5,393 bases of DNA from Nitrososphaerota archaeon (GTDB lineage Archaea; Thermoproteota; Nitrososphaeria; Nitrososphaerales; Nitrosopumilaceae): the NCBI GenBank assembly GCA_028867395.1, contig JAGWGO010000118.1, forward strand, positions 1 through 5,393. The letters are read 5' to 3'. The position numbers were made by a program, and so were the translations under genes. Below are positions 5,093-5,393 of the stretch, piece by piece. The stretch's first letter is position 1; each line of letters begins with the position of its first letter. The notes beneath the pieces were generated by a model, which had not been told where the DNA came from, did no database searches, and saw nothing but the letters and a program-made list of their open reading frames with translations.

Positions 5093-5393
5093 CTAACCCT
5101 CATTATGTCCTCTTCCTCTATCTGAATTTGTATTATCGTGTCTTTTTCCATGATCATTATTCTTTGATTCTTGTACGGTGGTATGGTTCGAATTTGATTG
5201 ATGAATTGGTGTTGATACTGTAGTGTTTGTGGGTGGAGATTGAGGTGTTGGTGGAGTTGATACTGTAGTGTTTGTGGGTGGAGATTGAGGTGTTGGTGGA
5301 GTTGATACTGTAGTGTTTGTGGGTGGAGATTGAGGTGTTGGTGGAGTTGATACTGTAGTGTTTGTGGGTGGAGATTGAGGTGTTGGTGGAGTT
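5093..5393 (-). CDS. Pro/Thr-rich repeat protein, C-terminal part (5' end outside)
   Basis: The frame is open from the window edge to TAG at 5095-5093 and shows the last 99 residues. Sixty are four exact copies of TPPTPQSPPTNTTVS, followed by a 39-residue tail with TPIHQSNSNHTTVQES and a polar, charged end (NNDHGKRHDNTNSDRGRGHN, then EG). Each repeat has an N-T-T sequon, and N-H-T occurs once in the tail. Such Pro/Thr/Ser-rich repeats are typical of extended, often glycosylated stalks or linkers in cell-surface proteins; export is inferred, since the N-terminus is not visible. The frame is chosen because its third codon positions are almost all A or T, as in neighbouring genes; the other two minus frames are also open through the repeats but lack this bias. 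No transmembrane anchor is present at the C-terminus. Confidence 0.75.
   Translation of the reverse strand, partial: TPPTPQSPPTNTTVSTPPTPQSPPTNTTVSTPPTPQSPPTNTTVSTPPTPQSPPTNTTVSTPIHQSNSNHTTVQESKNNDHGKRHDNTNSDRGRGHNEG
5211..5393. repeat. 45-base direct tandem repeat, four exact copies plus start of a fifth
   Basis: The unit starts GTTGATACTGTAGTG on the + strand and repeats at 5211, 5256, 5301 and 5346; three bases of a fifth copy reach the window edge. All four full copies are identical at every base, including synonymous positions. The period is a multiple of three, so copy-number change keeps the reading frame of the minus-strand protein. The array continues beyond the window, so the total number is unknown. 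Confidence 0.97.

Noticed and set aside
5211..5393. CRISPR array
   Set aside because: The repeats are head-to-tail with no unique spacers and keep a coding frame, so this is a coding tandem repeat.
5073..5393. Second minus-strand frame through the repeats (ends at TGA near 5073)
   Set aside because: It is open, but encodes a His/Gln/Leu repeat whose third codon positions are rich in C and G, unlike neighbouring genes. The Pro/Thr frame has the expected A/T bias and a typical surface-stalk composition.
1..5393. Anti-phage defence, toxin-antitoxin or 7-deazaguanine DNA modification system
   Set aside because: The window has preQ0 synthesis genes but no transglycosylase acting on DNA, no nuclease or helicase, and no toxin-like pair; housekeeping tRNA modification explains the genes.
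1..5393. tRNA, rRNA or other structured RNA genes
   Set aside because: No cloverleaf, conserved rRNA segment or extended stem was seen, and intergenic gaps are under 100 bases.

Overview
The window reads as a piece of a thaumarchaeal (Nitrososphaerota, most likely ammonia-oxidising archaeon) chromosome. The DNA is AT-rich. Several genes have a TATA-like element about 24-30 bases before the start codon and almost no leader, as is common in archaea. The large secreted protein ends in the W-x-K-x-x-A-x-W-W-type C-terminal motif that I associate with thaumarchaeal surface proteins. The lineage assignment is an inference; no rRNA or marker gene is present.

Layout. Bases 1-56 are the last codons of an upstream + strand gene ending in a hydrophobic helix. 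queC (95-769, +) follows. It converges on a minus-strand series read right to left: queE (2336-1623), folE (1623-1063, one-base overlap with queE) and a small two-helix membrane protein (771-1040). A 97-base AT-rich region (2337-2433) carries divergent promoters. From it a 789-residue exported protein is transcribed to the right (2434-4803): signal peptide, four Ig-like domains, a six-bladed NHL propeller and two copies of the C-terminal motif. Its stop overlaps the stop of a convergent 65-residue two-helix membrane protein (4800-4997, -). The right edge holds the 3' end of a minus-strand gene (5093 to beyond 5393) encoding a Pro/Thr-rich stalk of exact 45-base (15-residue) tandem repeats.

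How the genes work together. FolE converts GTP to 7,8-dihydroneopterin triphosphate. QueE converts 6-carboxytetrahydropterin to 7-carboxy-7-deazaguanine, and QueC converts that to preQ0, which archaea insert into tRNA as the archaeosine precursor. The step between FolE and QueE (QueD) is not in the window. The right half is an unrelated cell-surface region: a large secreted propeller protein, a repeat-stalk protein and a small membrane protein. There is no gene-free stretch longer than 300 bases, and I see no RNA gene, CRISPR array, insertion sequence or defence system. I do not see convincing evidence of a new multi-gene system. The points most worth a second look are the exact 45-base repeat array, the architecture of the NHL protein, and the non-standard motifs in QueE.
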